Source: Sorex araneus (taxonomy: Eukaryota > Chordata > Mammalia > Eulipotyphla > Soricidae). Taken from it: DNA of 64,000 nucleotides. Both the position numbers and the translations under genes were made by a program. The number at the start of each line of letters is the position of its first letter. Position 1 is the first letter of the stretch. The stretch covers positions 323,573,679 through 323,637,678 of the forward strand of contig NC_073303.1 in the NCBI RefSeq assembly GCF_027595985.1, given 5' to 3'. Shown piece after piece: positions 21,771-33,179 of the stretch. The notes under the pieces are model-generated. The model was not told the origin of the DNA, searched no databases, and saw only the letters and a list, made by a program, of their open reading frames with translations.

Positions 21771-24600
21771 CACACAATAGTCTGTTGTCTTTGAAAGCTA
21801 GAAAATAAACATTATTTTGCTTAATTTTTGTTTTTCCAACGGTAAACACTTATCTTTCTTAACTTCCATAAAGGTTAACGTTTTAAAGCTATGCACATAC
21901 CAAAACCACTGAATAGGAATGTGCAACGCTCTAGGAAACTATTACTTGAATGTTTTTTAAATGGTACATCACAATTTGGGGATACAACCTGAATGAACTC
22001 TTCTTTACCTTACTGATAAATCTTGTTTTCTAAATGTTATAAATTTGAATGACTTAGTAAATCTAACAGTAATTCCCACAATAGATTGTATTGATTTTAA
22101 GGGATTTCCTCAGCTAAAATATTGGGAGGAATTATGAGTATTTTCTTTGACCCGAATTTAAGTTGATACATTTTCCTAATTGATACAGATTTTCCCAAGT
22201 ATTACCTTTTTTATTTTTAAGTTCCTATATACCACACACTCAGAATACGATTCTTAAATTTGTTTCTTGTAAATACAAGAATGGGTAAAGTAGGTACATT
22301 ACTTATAGAGAATGATGGTAGTGCATTTCGCATCACAAATGAACTTAATTAAGGCCTTAGTTATTGGATTGTGATTTCAGTATTAGCAATATTCTATTTC
22401 CCTCATGCTTACAAACAGAAGTAAGCAGGCAAAGCAAAACTTTCTAAACATATAAGGAATGAAGACAATTTAATCTATATATTATCAGCCAAAATACAAC
22501 TGGCTTTGAAAGTAACCATTGATAGTAAAATAATCTGATCACATTTCATACAGCAAGTAAAAAGAATAGAAATTAAGTCTCCTATACATATACAATCAGA
22601 GTATCCTGATCCGTCAGCAGCTAAGAAGCCCGTGTATACTTTATTTTGCAGATGTTACCCAGACTACAATCCATCTCAAAATCAGTGCATAGTGAATGCT
22701 GTAAAATGCCTGTCCAAAAATACATTGCATTTCATAATGTTTACTTATGGGGGTTGGGGCAGTGAATTCTAAACACTGAAACCAAACATGTACATGAGAC
22801 TATTCAACAGTGCCTGTAATACCTTCGTAGCACAGGACACTTCACATACACCTAATAGCATCTTCTGTTCCTTTATTTCAGTGATTCAAATTAAGGTTAA
22901 AAAATTTTTTTCTACAAAATTACCAGAAAAAGAGTGAACTAGAATCAGGAACAAGATTTATAGTTCCAGTTCTGTTTCTACCTGTGAGACTCGGGGAAAG
23001 TTCTCTCAACTCTAATAAAGGCCTTAGATTCCTCAACTCTAAAGCCAGGGGAATGAAAATGAATTCTAATATTCCCATAAAACGGGATTTTGATAAATTT
23101 TCGAAAACTTGAAAATTTTTAAAGAATGGTTATGAAAGTCAAGCTTGATACTTTTCACCAATATTGATTACACACAACTTTAGCCAAGGAATTACTGATT
23201 ATGCATTTATGGGACAAATGCAAGACTTTGTTAAGCATGCTTTTCCATTTATCAGAAAGGGATGGAAATTTTACAATGACTATAGTGTACAATAATGGAA
23301 ACATCATCCCAGACGCATGCTAATAATGGACAGGTGTTACTTGTGCTTGTTTTTGATAACTTTCAGACACAAGCAAGAGGTTCTGAAAAATATAACAGAG
23401 AGCACAATGACAATCTGACAAATTCAAAACATTTGAAATGGAAGCACAACGAAAATTTTCTTTTTATAATGCACACACAGACCTGGCCTAACATACTTCA
23501 CTGCACCACATCTAGTCTCATAGACCAAATTCCCCTTCAGATACAGACAACTAGTTTCAGAAATAAAAACTCGTCTGTATTAGACTGTACTGAGAAGAAA
23601 ACCACAATGTATTTTCTCTGGGTCCAAATTTTCTATGCTAGTGCAAATGAAGTAAAGACATAAGACTAAGTGCAGGAAAGTAGTAGAGCTTATAATGCTT
23701 ATTTAAACTCAAAATGCATTTCACATAATTAAGAGATTTGCAAAGAGTAAAGTCATTTTTCACAAAGAAAATTCCCAATGGTAACACCAAATCGTGGAAA
23801 TTTACTTTGAGGGACAAAATGAGGTTAATAAACTTCTATTTTAATATTATGTAGTGCTATATAATGAAATTATCAATAGGCTTATTAAAAAGCACTTGAC
23901 TAAACCAGGGAGAATTTATCTTCCTTCAAAAGCTAGTATAAGAACCTGTTAAGAATGTGGGAAGTTAAACATGTAAAAGTCACAAGACATACACATAAAA
24001 TGACTAAAATTACTTCACTTTTATTCTTGTGGCATTTGTTCAGATTACCTTGAAAGCACACTTACTATGATCTTCCAAAACACCCAAAAATTGCTTGAAA
24101 TTTTATCAATTCCTTTTAATAAGAGAATGAAAATTTTCAACTAAAAAGACTACAATATCTGAAGGGCTGCACTGGAAGTAAAACTGTGCATTAGAAGTTG
24201 CAAATCCCCATTCCATTCCTAGTTTCCCGTCTAATGACAAGACAGACACAAACAAGCTATTGAGCGAGAATCTGTTAACAGTTTTATTTTCTTTCATGTT
24301 AAATACCATGGGACAGGATTGTAAGGATGAAAAACTCAGTCGACAACTGCCTCACAAGGGGTAAGAAAAATTCTGCCATGATATTAGCAAAGGTAAAGGA
24401 GAAAATTTACACTTGTAAGAGGCACCATTTCCCCCACAGACTACCTCTTGGCATTTCCTGAATGAGTGGGATTAGCAATCTAAATAAATCATATATCAAG
24501 AGGTAACAGCAACAGATAAAATTTAAAGGGATTATTAAAATAACATTTACAAGACTCTGAACAATTCTTGAACTCTTATTAAAACCACAAAGAACAATTC

Positions 24601-24606
24601 TTTATT
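24601..24606 (-). promoter_or_regulatory. Candidate proximal poly(A) signal of VAPA
   Basis: A minus-strand AATAAA (plus TTTATT within TTCTTTATTTATGAAT) about 270 bases after the stop codon. If used, it would give a very short 3' UTR. This is a motif-only call; no GU-rich downstream element was checked quantitatively. Confidence 0.35.
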
Positions 24607-24876
24607 TATGAATTTCATAAAGGACTGAATGTGCAACTGACATCTGCTAGTGATGATGTGATAATATACAATTTTTGTCCAGTAGCCGAACAGTTTGTTT
24701 TTATTGTTTTGTCTAACCGTAAGAGATCATTAAAGGCAAAGCCTATATGACGCTGTACACACACACAAAAAAAAAATGGTCACGGTGGGCCATACTACCA
24801 ATGAAATGGTAGGTAAACAAATCTTTTCTGGTCAAGAGGGAAAAAAAGAAAGAAATAGCACTCAGCATGCTTCACT

Positions 24877-25035
24877 CTACAAGATGAATTTCCCTAGAAA
24901 GAATCCAATGAAAATGGCTGCAATCACAACAAGGAGGGAAGGAAGAGGACTGCTGACATTATCTCTGAAGGACGCAGCTGAGGTTGATCCAGGTTTATCC
25001 GAATGCGCTACCTTTCTGAGCCGTAAGCCTTCATC
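24877..25035 (-). CDS. VAPA: VAPA last coding exon: end of coiled coil and C-terminal membrane anchor
   Basis: The 159 bp coding part (52 codons plus TAG at 24877-24879) starts [19 protein letters not shown], finishing the coiled coil. It ends with the hydrophobic tail anchor [18 protein letters not shown] followed by KFIL. The anchor holds a GFFLG (GxxxG) motif of the kind implicated in VAP transmembrane pairing. Post-translational insertion into the ER with the MSP domain in the cytosol is established for VAPs. The acceptor is TTTTTCCTAG. The 3' UTR continues below 24877. DNVSSPLPS replaces the DNVTSPLPS I recall from human, a conservative change. Confidence 0.97.
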   Translation of the reverse strand, partial: DEGLRLRKVAHSDKPGSTSAASFRDNVSSPLPSLLVVIAAIFIGFFLGKFIL

Positions 25036-25263
25036 CTAGGAAAAAGGTAGAAAATTAAGATTTTTAAAACAAATAAGCATGTGAGACTACCAAACACAGG
25101 ACAGGGACAAGAGAGCAGAAGAAACTTTCTAGGGTGAGAGAAACTACCCACAGCTGGATTCTAGTGATAGCTGCCTAACCCTAAACATTTACTCACAGTC
25201 ACAATTTTTTTGGTATGCTCAATTTTATGTTGCTGGAATGTGAATCATACCTTAGTCTAAACA

Positions 25264-25595
25264 CTTTTTTTTTTTCAATTTTTTATTAGTGAAAGACCAC
25301 GAGGTACAGTTACAGACTTACACACTTTCATGCCTGCATTTCAGTCATACAATGATCAAGTACCCATCCCTCCACCAGTGCCCATTCTCCACCACCACTG
25401 GTCCCAGCTTCCCTCACACCACCCCCACCCTGTCTCAGTGGCAGGGCATTCCCTTTTGCTCTTTCTCTCTCCTTTTGGGTGTTGTGATGTTGCAATAGGG
25501 TAATTGGCCATCATGTACAGCCCTCATCACCCATCCCGAGAGGGCCCTCCTAGCACCCTTTACTTGCTGGTCCTTTCTCTATCGAGCTGCCACTG
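25264..25595 (-). mobile_element. L1 3' end, 5'-truncated
   Basis: Oligo-T start, then TTTTATTAGTGAAAGACCAC, ACAATGATCAAGTACCCATC, CCCATTCTCCACCACCACTG. It is the same family as 6412-6716 but a slightly different 3' UTR variant. It lies sense to the VAPA transcript. Confidence 0.83.
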
Positions 25596-25779
25596 ATTTT
25601 TAAAACTGGTACTGAGAAATCTATTTATAGAAAACTGAGAGGAAAATATACGGCTGTTATTTCCAAAGCAGGCAAAAACATGCTAATGAAATTAACATTT
25701 TCATATTTATTTCCAAGACTGGCTACTGTAACCTTGTTTTTAAAATAGTTTTATTTTTTAGAAATTCAGGAAAGAGACA

Positions 25780-25837
25780 GGGGGAAAGAGATGGGGAAAG
25801 GGAGAAGGAGAGGGGGAAAGAGATGGGGAAAGGGAGA
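25780..25837. repeat. 32-bp tandem repeat, about 1.8 copies, purine only
   Basis: GGGGGAAAGAGATGGGGAAA followed by GGGAGAAGGAGA forms a 32-base unit starting at 25780 and again at 25812. All bases but the T of GATG are purine. It may be polymorphic in copy number. Confidence 0.9.
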
Positions 25838-27542
25838 TAGATATGTTCAAGAGAGGCTTTTCCGAAGGGTTTGAAAAAGTTCACGATAAATTTGTTACTA
25901 GTTATACCTGTCCTACCCCAACAGCTAGACTTCCAGAATCAAACCTGTATGGTTTTATTCTTTTTGGATGAGGGCACAGGCACCAAAGAGGTAGAGAAAA
26001 GATTTTTACTAAAGAAGGAAACAGAACTGTGTAAGAACTGTGAGAAAGAGGCTATTGGGAAGAAATACAAGTAACTAACTGCTTTGATAATGCTCACAGT
26101 AAAATAGAAGGGCTCTGTGTTAAAAGAACCAGTATCAAATCTGCATTGCAAGGTAAAAACAGTATCCAATTCATTTTTAAACTATTTTTACTGATTGAGA
26201 TTCTGTGGGTGGGTGCTCAGTGCTTAGGGGGGCCACATGCAGTGCCAGGTAGGTCCAAGGCCAGCAGTGTCCAGGGCAAGCACCTTACCTGCTGCGTTAT
26301 CTCTCCAGCCTCCAACAGAATGTTTTCTAACACATGGTCCTTTTAGCACCATTAGTCATTACGAGTAGGAATCAATTTCAGTTGTTCTCTTGTTCAATCT
26401 GCCTACTTTCCAGCACCACCCCACACCTACTGCCATTCTTAAGAGTTTGGAGTTGCCACTTCCTTCTCTGACAAGGAACAGTGATTTTTTTTTTCTAATT
26501 GCAAAACCACTGGAGTTATTTCTACTCTTTCATCAAACAATGAATAACTATGAAAGTCATCCATAGTCGATCAAGCTGAACTACTTTCCTTCAAATTCCA
26601 AGTATACATGTAGATGTGGTGCAGAAAGATTCTCCCCATTACTCCAGTAAAGGTGCTGAAGCAAGGTACCCCTAGAGAGGGTACTATCAGCATGAGGAGA
26701 TAATCAGGAAAGATTAGTGTAACGCCAATCAATTCAAGATACAACGCCTTTCACCCCACAGTCTCTGTGGGGTGTCTGTGCCCCTGGTGGAGCTCAGGCC
26801 TCTGCAGCACAGCTCCTGCAGGGGAGGGGCTGGAAATGTGTCCTCCATGAGCAAGGCCCTGGGTTCAGTCCCCAACACCACCAAATATGGAAAGCAAGAG
26901 CAGTCACTCTATACACTTAAGAGCGAGATTGATCATGTGCAGATTGGGTCCCATAATATGCCTTTTTCATATATATACATCTTTGTATCATTTCTTTTCA
27001 TACAAAGTCAACCTGGTGTTGATCCCTGGCCCAAGATATGCTCCTCTGGGCCCCTACAAGTGTGATTCCTGAGCACCACTGAGTACGACAAACACACACA
27101 CAAGAGAGAGAGAAATTCAAATGAATGACCACTACATATACACTATGAAGACAAAGATCAACACACATAATTCTTGCCTGCAAGGGGACAAGTGGATAAA
27201 GACACCCAACAAATACAGCAGTAAGACATAGGAGTTATAATAAAAATCCAAAGGAGGTAACATTTCAAAACAATTTCTTTTAGGAAGACATGGTAAGGAG
27301 AAACCCAGAGGAGGCTACACTGAGTAGATGACAGGAAGAGATCCCAGGACAAGTGTGGGTACGGAATCCATGTGCATACTAGCATGCTCAAGGACAGGAT
27401 TTCTTGGCTAAGAGGGAAATGCTTAAGTTTAAGAAAAGGAAAGTGCTAAAACAAATGGCTCTTTAGGTAACTATTCACTGGTGTCCACTATAAATGAAAG
27501 CTTCAAATATAAATCATGTTTTCAATTTTCTAGTGGTACATT

Positions 27543-27793
27543 CTGTCACTATATCACTGTCATCCCGTTGCTCATCAGTTTGCTCAAGCGGGCACTAGTA
27601 ATGTCTCCACTGGAGACCTGTTGTTACAGTTTTTGGCATATTGAATACACCACGGGTAGCTTGCCAGGCTCTGCTGTGCAGGCGACATACTCTCGGTAGC
27701 TTGCCAGGTTCTCTGAGAGGGGCGAGGAATCGAACCTGGGTCTGGCCGCATGCAAGGCGAACATCCTACCCACTGTGCTATCACTCCAGCCCC
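27543..27793 (-). mobile_element. SOR-like SINE, body type B, perfect 11-bp target duplication
   Basis: AGTGGTACATT occurs at 27532-27542 and 27794-27804. Full type B body (CACTGTCATCCCGTTGCTCA, TTTTTGGCATATTGAATACA) and head (GAATCGAACCTGGG, CTATCACTCCAGCCCC). Confidence 0.96.
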
Positions 27794-27804
27794 AGTGGTA
27801 CATT

Positions 27805-29070
27805 AAAGGTACAAAAAAAGCCTTTCCACTGCTGCACAAGCACGATCCCGGAGGTCAACTGAACTACTTTGAACACGAGCAGCTCACAGAAATGCCTCCA
27901 GACTGTGAACTGAGCCACTGCCCCATGCGGCGCCAGCGGGGAAGGGTTTCTCTTTCTCCAGGCTTTTCCATCTTATGAGCTCCACAAAAGGGAAGTAAAA
28001 GCTTACAGTGATGCAATTTCTGGCAGAATTTTCCCTGGACTTCATACAGAAATCCAGTATCTCTTAACCTAAGAGATAATATCTCTTAACTGTCAGCAAT
28101 GTGAAATAGTTCCCTTTAGGCAGGTCTGACTTTGGGAGGAAACTCCAAACAATAATAGTGAGTTTTTTGTTGAAATATTGAAGGTAATCAACGTAGCAAC
28201 CATTTCTCTAGACTGAACTAAGCCATAGCCCCACACCGGCCGAGGAGAGGAAACATCCATCTTTCTCGGTTCTTTTCCCTTTTCGGGGAGAAACGCAGCG
28301 TGGTGTCCACCATATTATGAGGTCTATTAAGCAGGTACAAATTTGGTGGCATGGGAAGGAGAAAAAAAATTAAAAATTATGTACTTGGAACAGCAGGACG
28401 CTTGGGCAGTCTTGGGCCGGGGCCAATACCAGAGCACGCTCCGTCGAGATTCGACCCGAGTGGCCACACTTTTGTGCGCCCGCTTTGCTGGTGATCGACC
28501 AGGATCCAGAGGCCAATTAGACTACTTTTGGTTCCAGAAACTGCTTGCAGCCATGTCTTTAGACTGTGAACTAAGCCATAGCCCCACGCCAGCCGAGGAC
28601 TGCAAATATCCTTCTTTCTCGTTTTTCCCTTGTCGGGCGGTGTGGCATCAGCCATATTATGAGGACTATTAAGCAGGCACGAACTTGGTGGCGTGGGAAG
28701 GAGGAAAAAAAAAAGTTATGTACTTGGAACAGCAGGACTTCGTAACTCTTCATTCTCAGCAATGGAAAACTAATTATCAAATGCTTCCTTGGCAGTAGGG
28801 CTGTCTTTTTGGGGGGAAACTCCAACAACAATAGTGAGTTTTGTGTTGAAATATGGAATGTAATCAAAGTAAAGAGAAATTTATCAGTTATGCAGGTGGG
28901 GGTGAGGGGTGGGGGTGGGAGGTATATTGGGGTTTTTGGTGGTGGAATATGGGCACTGATGAAGGGATGGGTGTTTGAGTATTGTATAACTGAGACATAA
29001 ACCTGAGAACTTTGTAACTTTCCACATGGTGATTCAATAAAATAAATTTTTAAAAAAAGGTAAAAAAAAA
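27805..29070 (+). mobile_element. L1-like composite with repeated 5' units and L1 3' end
   Basis: Three iterations of a 310-350 bp unit begin near 27897, 28209 and 28560 (each with AGACTG..GAACT.AGCCA..GCCCCA). The later two carry CCATATTATGAGG and TTATGTACTTGGAACAGCAG. The block then passes to CTCCAACAACAATAGTGAG and an L1 3' end (TTGGGGTTTTTGGTGGTGGA, TGGTGATTCAATAAAATAAA) with an A tail. No ORF sequence is present. It is antisense to VAPA. Confidence 0.75.
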
Positions 29071-29731
29071 AAATCTAGTAAAACCCAGTGACTTTGATTC
29101 CATCTAAAAGAATCCTCCAATACCAACAATACAAAGAGGTGCTTTACTTTAAGGAATCAGCAGAGTCATCTCAATCCAGGTTTCTCCACTATGCCGAGTG
29201 AGCTCTTGTGACTTGCACTTCTTAAATTTCTACTGGTAACCCTTTTCAGCCCAGAAAGCACGGTGACCCCAGGTTCACAGATACAGATCACACCCTTACT
29301 GACAGCAAATCACAACTTTATTTTACTAATCTCTCTTTGCCCCCCCTAACTTCGACGTGACCCTGCCTGAGGTGGTCTCAACCCCTCTGGCAACAGTTCT
29401 GCTCTAGAGGAGATGCTGTTTAGACGCTGTTTAGGGGTTCCCAGGACTACAGCACCGATTGGGAAAGAAGGCACGAGAGGAAGCCAGTCGTACCAGGACA
29501 GATAACAGGGTCATCTGCTAGGAAAGAAACGTGGGCAGTTAAAAACCATCATACTACTTCAAAGAGAAACTGGGAGTGATGAGCAAAGACCAGGAAATAA
29601 TCAAAATGGGAAAAGAAGATCAAGAATTGATCCAGAATAAATTTTAAACAGATAAAATGGCCTAGTACTATTCACAATCCCAAGGCCTTCACTTTAGTCA
29701 GTCACATATTTTAACCAATAAAAAGACTCAC

Positions 29732-29905
29732 TCTCAGATGTCGATTTTCTTCTGATAGCTTCATCATTTCTCCCTGAAGTCTTTTACACTCTTCCATGAG
29801 TTTCCTTGTTTCAGTATCGTTGAGTGAAACACTATGCGGTTTTGGCATGGGTCCATCCTGCTTAGATGCATTCAGTGGAACAGCTTTGCTAGGCTCCATA
29901 TCATT
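29732..29905 (-). CDS. VAPA: VAPA exon 5: linker and coiled coil
   Basis: A 174 bp, 58-codon exon, phase 0 at both ends, beginning [20 protein letters not shown]. After a Pro/Ser-rich linker it encodes a heptad-rich helix ([20 protein letters not shown], continuing to ENRHLR). This helix is the VAP coiled coil that supports dimerisation (established). The acceptor is TGCTACAG|AATG and the donor is CTGAGA|GTGAGTC. The sequence is essentially identical to other mammalian VAPA in my memory, in contrast to the neighbouring alternative exon. If unspliced, the frame runs into VSLFIG and stops. Confidence 0.97.
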
Positions 29906-32900
29906 CTGTAGCACAAAGATATCAGCAATTTAATAGATCCCATCTCCTAACTTTTAAAGTTCACATCCTGCTTTTCAAAAAATTATCTAAATGAAAAGAT
30001 TTGAAAACTTCCAATTTCACTAGGATTTTTTTTAAAATACGAATTTATAGTAATCCGTCAACAATTTTAGGACTAAGTCAGTAAATGTCATCAGTAAGAA
30101 GTCAAAATAAGCAACCCACTCCCTCTACTCCCATAACCCATTTGCACTTACCTTGAGACTAAAGCACTTTTATCAGTGTATCTCTGATGTCCTTTCCTAT
30201 AATACTTCAAAGGCTGAGAGGGCAAGAATCAGTTCTTTATGCATTTACCCCCTAACTCAGCACTTTAGTCAACAGTAGTTACTCAGTGACAATATGCTGA
30301 AAAGACTGATGCCAACCAAACTCCAAATACTGAAGGTCACTTTCAGAGCTCTGATTCTGCAATTCAAATGAGGTTTTTCGAGGCAGAGGATGTTACATGA
30401 ATTGACCCAAGAAATCAGGAAACTTTCTGAAGAATAACATTTGAAAGAAAACCTAACTTCCATTAATGAGGGTGAAGTGGGGGGACCAGGAGAACATAAA
30501 GGGGAAGTAATGAACGAAAATCTATTCACAAAAAAGGAGAGGGAAGACAAAAGTTCATAAACTCAAACATAAATGATTCTTTCATCATTAAAACTAGTGG
30601 CTTTGATCCTAGTGATTCCGTATGAGAATCACTGCAGTACTTTGCTTTAAAGCTACGATACTCGAAATTCTTACTCAACATCAAATATAAACTAGTGACA
30701 AAAGCATCAAGATAAGCAGGGACGCACCTAAGTATTCCTGAACCTGTGATTTAAAATGACTCAATACCTTTGATCCTAGCATCATTTATAGTATCACTCA
30801 CCATAGTGATACTTATAGCACTATGCCCCATGCCACTACACCATCCCCAGGAATTACTCCCTGGCAGTGTTCAGGAGACCATATGGGATGTTGGGAATCA
30901 AACTGGGTCGGCCGCATGCAAGGCAAATGCCCTACCCGCTGTGCTATCGCTCCAGCCCCAATGTCATAATACTTTTAAACCCCATAAATATTAAGCATTT
31001 CTCAGGAATGAGCCAATCAATGTTATAGAACAAGTTATGGAGAATGCTTATTTTATATACTTAAGCCTCCTTACAAAACAGTCACAACATACGTAGCTGA
31101 TGGGAAAAAACTAAATACTTATATATTTAAAGTGTAAGCATATGTAACCTAACTGTGTTGGGGATTTAAATGGGGAGAGGGGAAGCGCCACTCAGGTAAT
31201 GGCAAGCTGAAAGCCTGAGGAGCTGTGACTGTGAACTGACTCCTTCAGGAGGGCGTTAGTGAGGCCTGGCTCCAAGAACACTCCACGTTCCTTCAGATGG
31301 CCCAGAAAGAGAAGGCTGGCTGTTCTGAGAACCACGAAACAAGCAAACTAAAGGGATTCAACAGGCTGTGACTCAGGAAACTGAAGAATAGTAACTTTCA
31401 TTAACACAATACTGCAACATGAAAGATAAAAGCCATGATACAATTAACATAAAAACATTTTCCCTTTGTAATATTTAATCTCCTATCCATTAATTCATTT
31501 TAGCTTTATACACCTTTTAATACAGAATTCTTCTTAACCCTTCATAATTTCAACTCCACTAGTCTCAATTATTCCTACTGGAAATCAGTAAGAGTGAGCT
31601 AGGGATTGGAAATAGAAAAGGAAACAGTATTTCCAGTGCAGGCTTAGAAATATCAAAGGAGCTAACTAACAGAGCTGTGGGGCCGCTCACTTTGCGGGGG
31701 GGCTGGCAGACACGGTTGGCACGGAGGGTCTCCACCATGCTCAGGAGGCCCCAGAAGCCACTGTTACATTCAGCCTTGCTGTACTGGACAGAAAGGGCAA
31801 TGGGGCCTGATTTGGTGCTACTAGGGTGGGTAGTGCACACGTAGCAGTGCTCAGAAGATCAAACTGGGGGACCTGCAGATCCTCTGAGCTACCTCCCCAG
31901 CAGCAGGGCTGCTCACTTCTAAGGGACGCAAGCAAATAAAGGGAGTCAAAAGGCTAAGGCCACGCCTGTATCATCAAATCTGGTGTTAAAAGACAAGATA
32001 GGAATAACAAAATTACAAAATCTAATTTCATTTTTAAACAGCCAATTCTCTAGGATCAGCAATACAATGAAAATTTAAAAACCAAAAAGTAACAGGCATT
32101 TAAATAAAAGGTTATATTATTCGAGGCATAGTACATGTATTTCCTGCAAAGCCAAGTACTATTACTCTTTTCAAATCATGAGGGGGGGGGGTCCTTATAT
32201 TTCCAGTAAGCAAGAAATGGTGAATAAAAATAAAAAAATCAGTATGCCACTGATGAGCCTTCACTAAGTGAACACTGAGTAGGCACTGAGTGTGTGTGCA
32301 CACATGCAGACACACACAAACACGCACGCACACGCACACTACATTCATCTATAACCTAAGGCCCTTAGAAGTTCAATCACAAATTCTCCTATTCTAGGCC
32401 ACTGTAATAACAAAGAGGAGTTAGTTTTATTTGATAGTTTTGATAATGCATTATTTTCACTTCACTTTAAATAAAAATATATGTATACATAAATACTTGC
32501 CTGGAGAATCATCTATGACAGCTCTGAACTTTACTCCTACTATGCCTGCGGGCCTAGTCAAATATACTTCCAATTACTTTCTGAAGATATGTTCCCAAAG
32601 TCTCAGTGACAGGAATAATTAAGAGTCAACCCTCAGGGGCTGGAGCGATAGCACAGCGGGTAGGGCGCTTGCCTTGCACGCGGCCGACCCGGGTTTGATT
32701 CCCAGTATCCCATATGGTCCCCTGAACACCGCCAGGAGTAATTCCTGAGTAATGAGGTAGGAGTAACCCCTGTGCATTGCCAGGTGTGACCCAAAAAGGG
32801 GAAAAAAAAAAAGAGTCAACCTCATAGTAATGTTCATAGTTGTATTTAACCTGCTTATACCGAACTTTAAAGGGTTGAATTTTTGTTATTCCAAACAGAA

Positions 32901-33047
32901 ATTTGTGAGCATGATTAAGTGATCTGTGGTTCTAGTATTATTTTAAACATTTTCTGTTCAACTTAAAACCCTTATGACCCAGATAACTACAGTAATGTAA
33001 CTAGTAACACTAGCAGACTCCTTATCTCTTAGCTCCCTGAAACAAAC
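29906..33047 (-). other. VAPA: VAPA intron between alternative exon and exon 5
   Basis: About 3.1 kb. A minus-strand type A SINE at 30840-30959 (GGGACC-type body shortened, GGGTCGGCCGCATGCAAGGC, GCTATCGCTCCAGCCCC), a faint SINE remnant at 31810-31915, a CA/GTG-rich stretch at 32289-32341, and a young SINE at 32636-32810. The rest is unassigned. Confidence 0.9.
32636..32810 (+). mobile_element. SOR-like SINE, type A, 11-bp target duplication, near consensus
   Basis: AAGAGTCAACC occurs at 32621-32631 and 32811-32821. The head is perfect (GCGATAGCACAGCGGGTAGG). It lies only about 240 bases beyond the weak donor of the VAPA alternative exon, antisense to the transcript. Confidence 0.97.
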
Positions 33048-33179
33048 CTTCTGCTTCTCCTGTTTGAACACACTGAGTCCCCTGGGATCATTCTTCAAGA
33101 TAAAACTGGAAGGTGTGGCAAGTGTGTTGCAGATGCTCACTGAAGTAACAGCTGGAACAGTCCCTGGTGAAGTTAGGCC
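33048..33179 (-). CDS. VAPA: VAPA alternative exon (long-isoform linker insert)
   Basis: A 132 bp, 44-codon cassette, phase 0 at both ends. It encodes GLTSPGTVPAVTSVSICNTL and ends NDPRGLSVFKQEKQK. It corresponds to the 45-residue insert that distinguishes long VAPA (294 residues) from short VAPA (249). The end NDPRGLSV.KQEKQK is well kept. The middle differs heavily from the human insert as I recall it, is one codon shorter and gains a cysteine. The acceptor is CTACCTCAG|G. The donor AAG|GTTTGTTTC is weak at +3 and +4, fitting a skipped or lowly included exon. The reading frame is open throughout. The insert would lengthen the flexible linker between the MSP domain and the coiled coil. Confidence 0.88.

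Larger units (their letters stand above)
21745..24876 (-). other. VAPA: VAPA 3' untranslated region (minimum extent)
   Basis: AT-rich sequence directly after the stop codon, about 3.1 kb, with no recognisable SINE or LINE copy. The flanks carry a SINE every few hundred bases, so the absence suggests selection against insertion. It contains many minus-strand ATTTA pentamers and internal AATAAA hexamers, for example at 24601-24606 and near 24280, so shorter 3' ends are possible. Open frames inside it, including one of 122 codons on the plus strand at 23295, have no coding features. The distal end is placed at the tandem AATAAA near 21761-21770. A longer UTR reaching toward about 17.9 kb (another AATAAA near 17889) cannot be excluded. 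Confidence 0.7.
25036..29731 (-). other. VAPA: VAPA intron between exon 5 and last exon
   Basis: Intron of about 4.7 kb, GTGAGT...CCTAG on the minus strand. It contains an L1 3' end (25264-25595), a 32-bp tandem repeat (25780-25837), a minus-strand SINE remnant (26205-26311), plus-strand SINE remnants (26790-26890, 27012-27105 with a CA tail), a type B SINE (27543-27793) and the composite L1-like block (27805-29070). 29071-29731 shows nothing I recognise. Confidence 0.9.

Noticed and set aside
23295..23663. 122-codon plus-strand frame
   Set aside because: It lies antisense in the VAPA 3' UTR, has no domain, and its composition is AT-driven.
28195..28790. Tandem array considered as a CRISPR-like or satellite array
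   Set aside because: Only about three diverged units of 310-350 bp without spacers; it fits L1 5' monomer-type repeats better.
32636..32712. tRNA-like sequences with A and B boxes (many sites)
   Set aside because: Each continues into a SINE body and often has a target duplication. They are SINE heads, and the cloverleaf stems do not pair as in a true tRNA.
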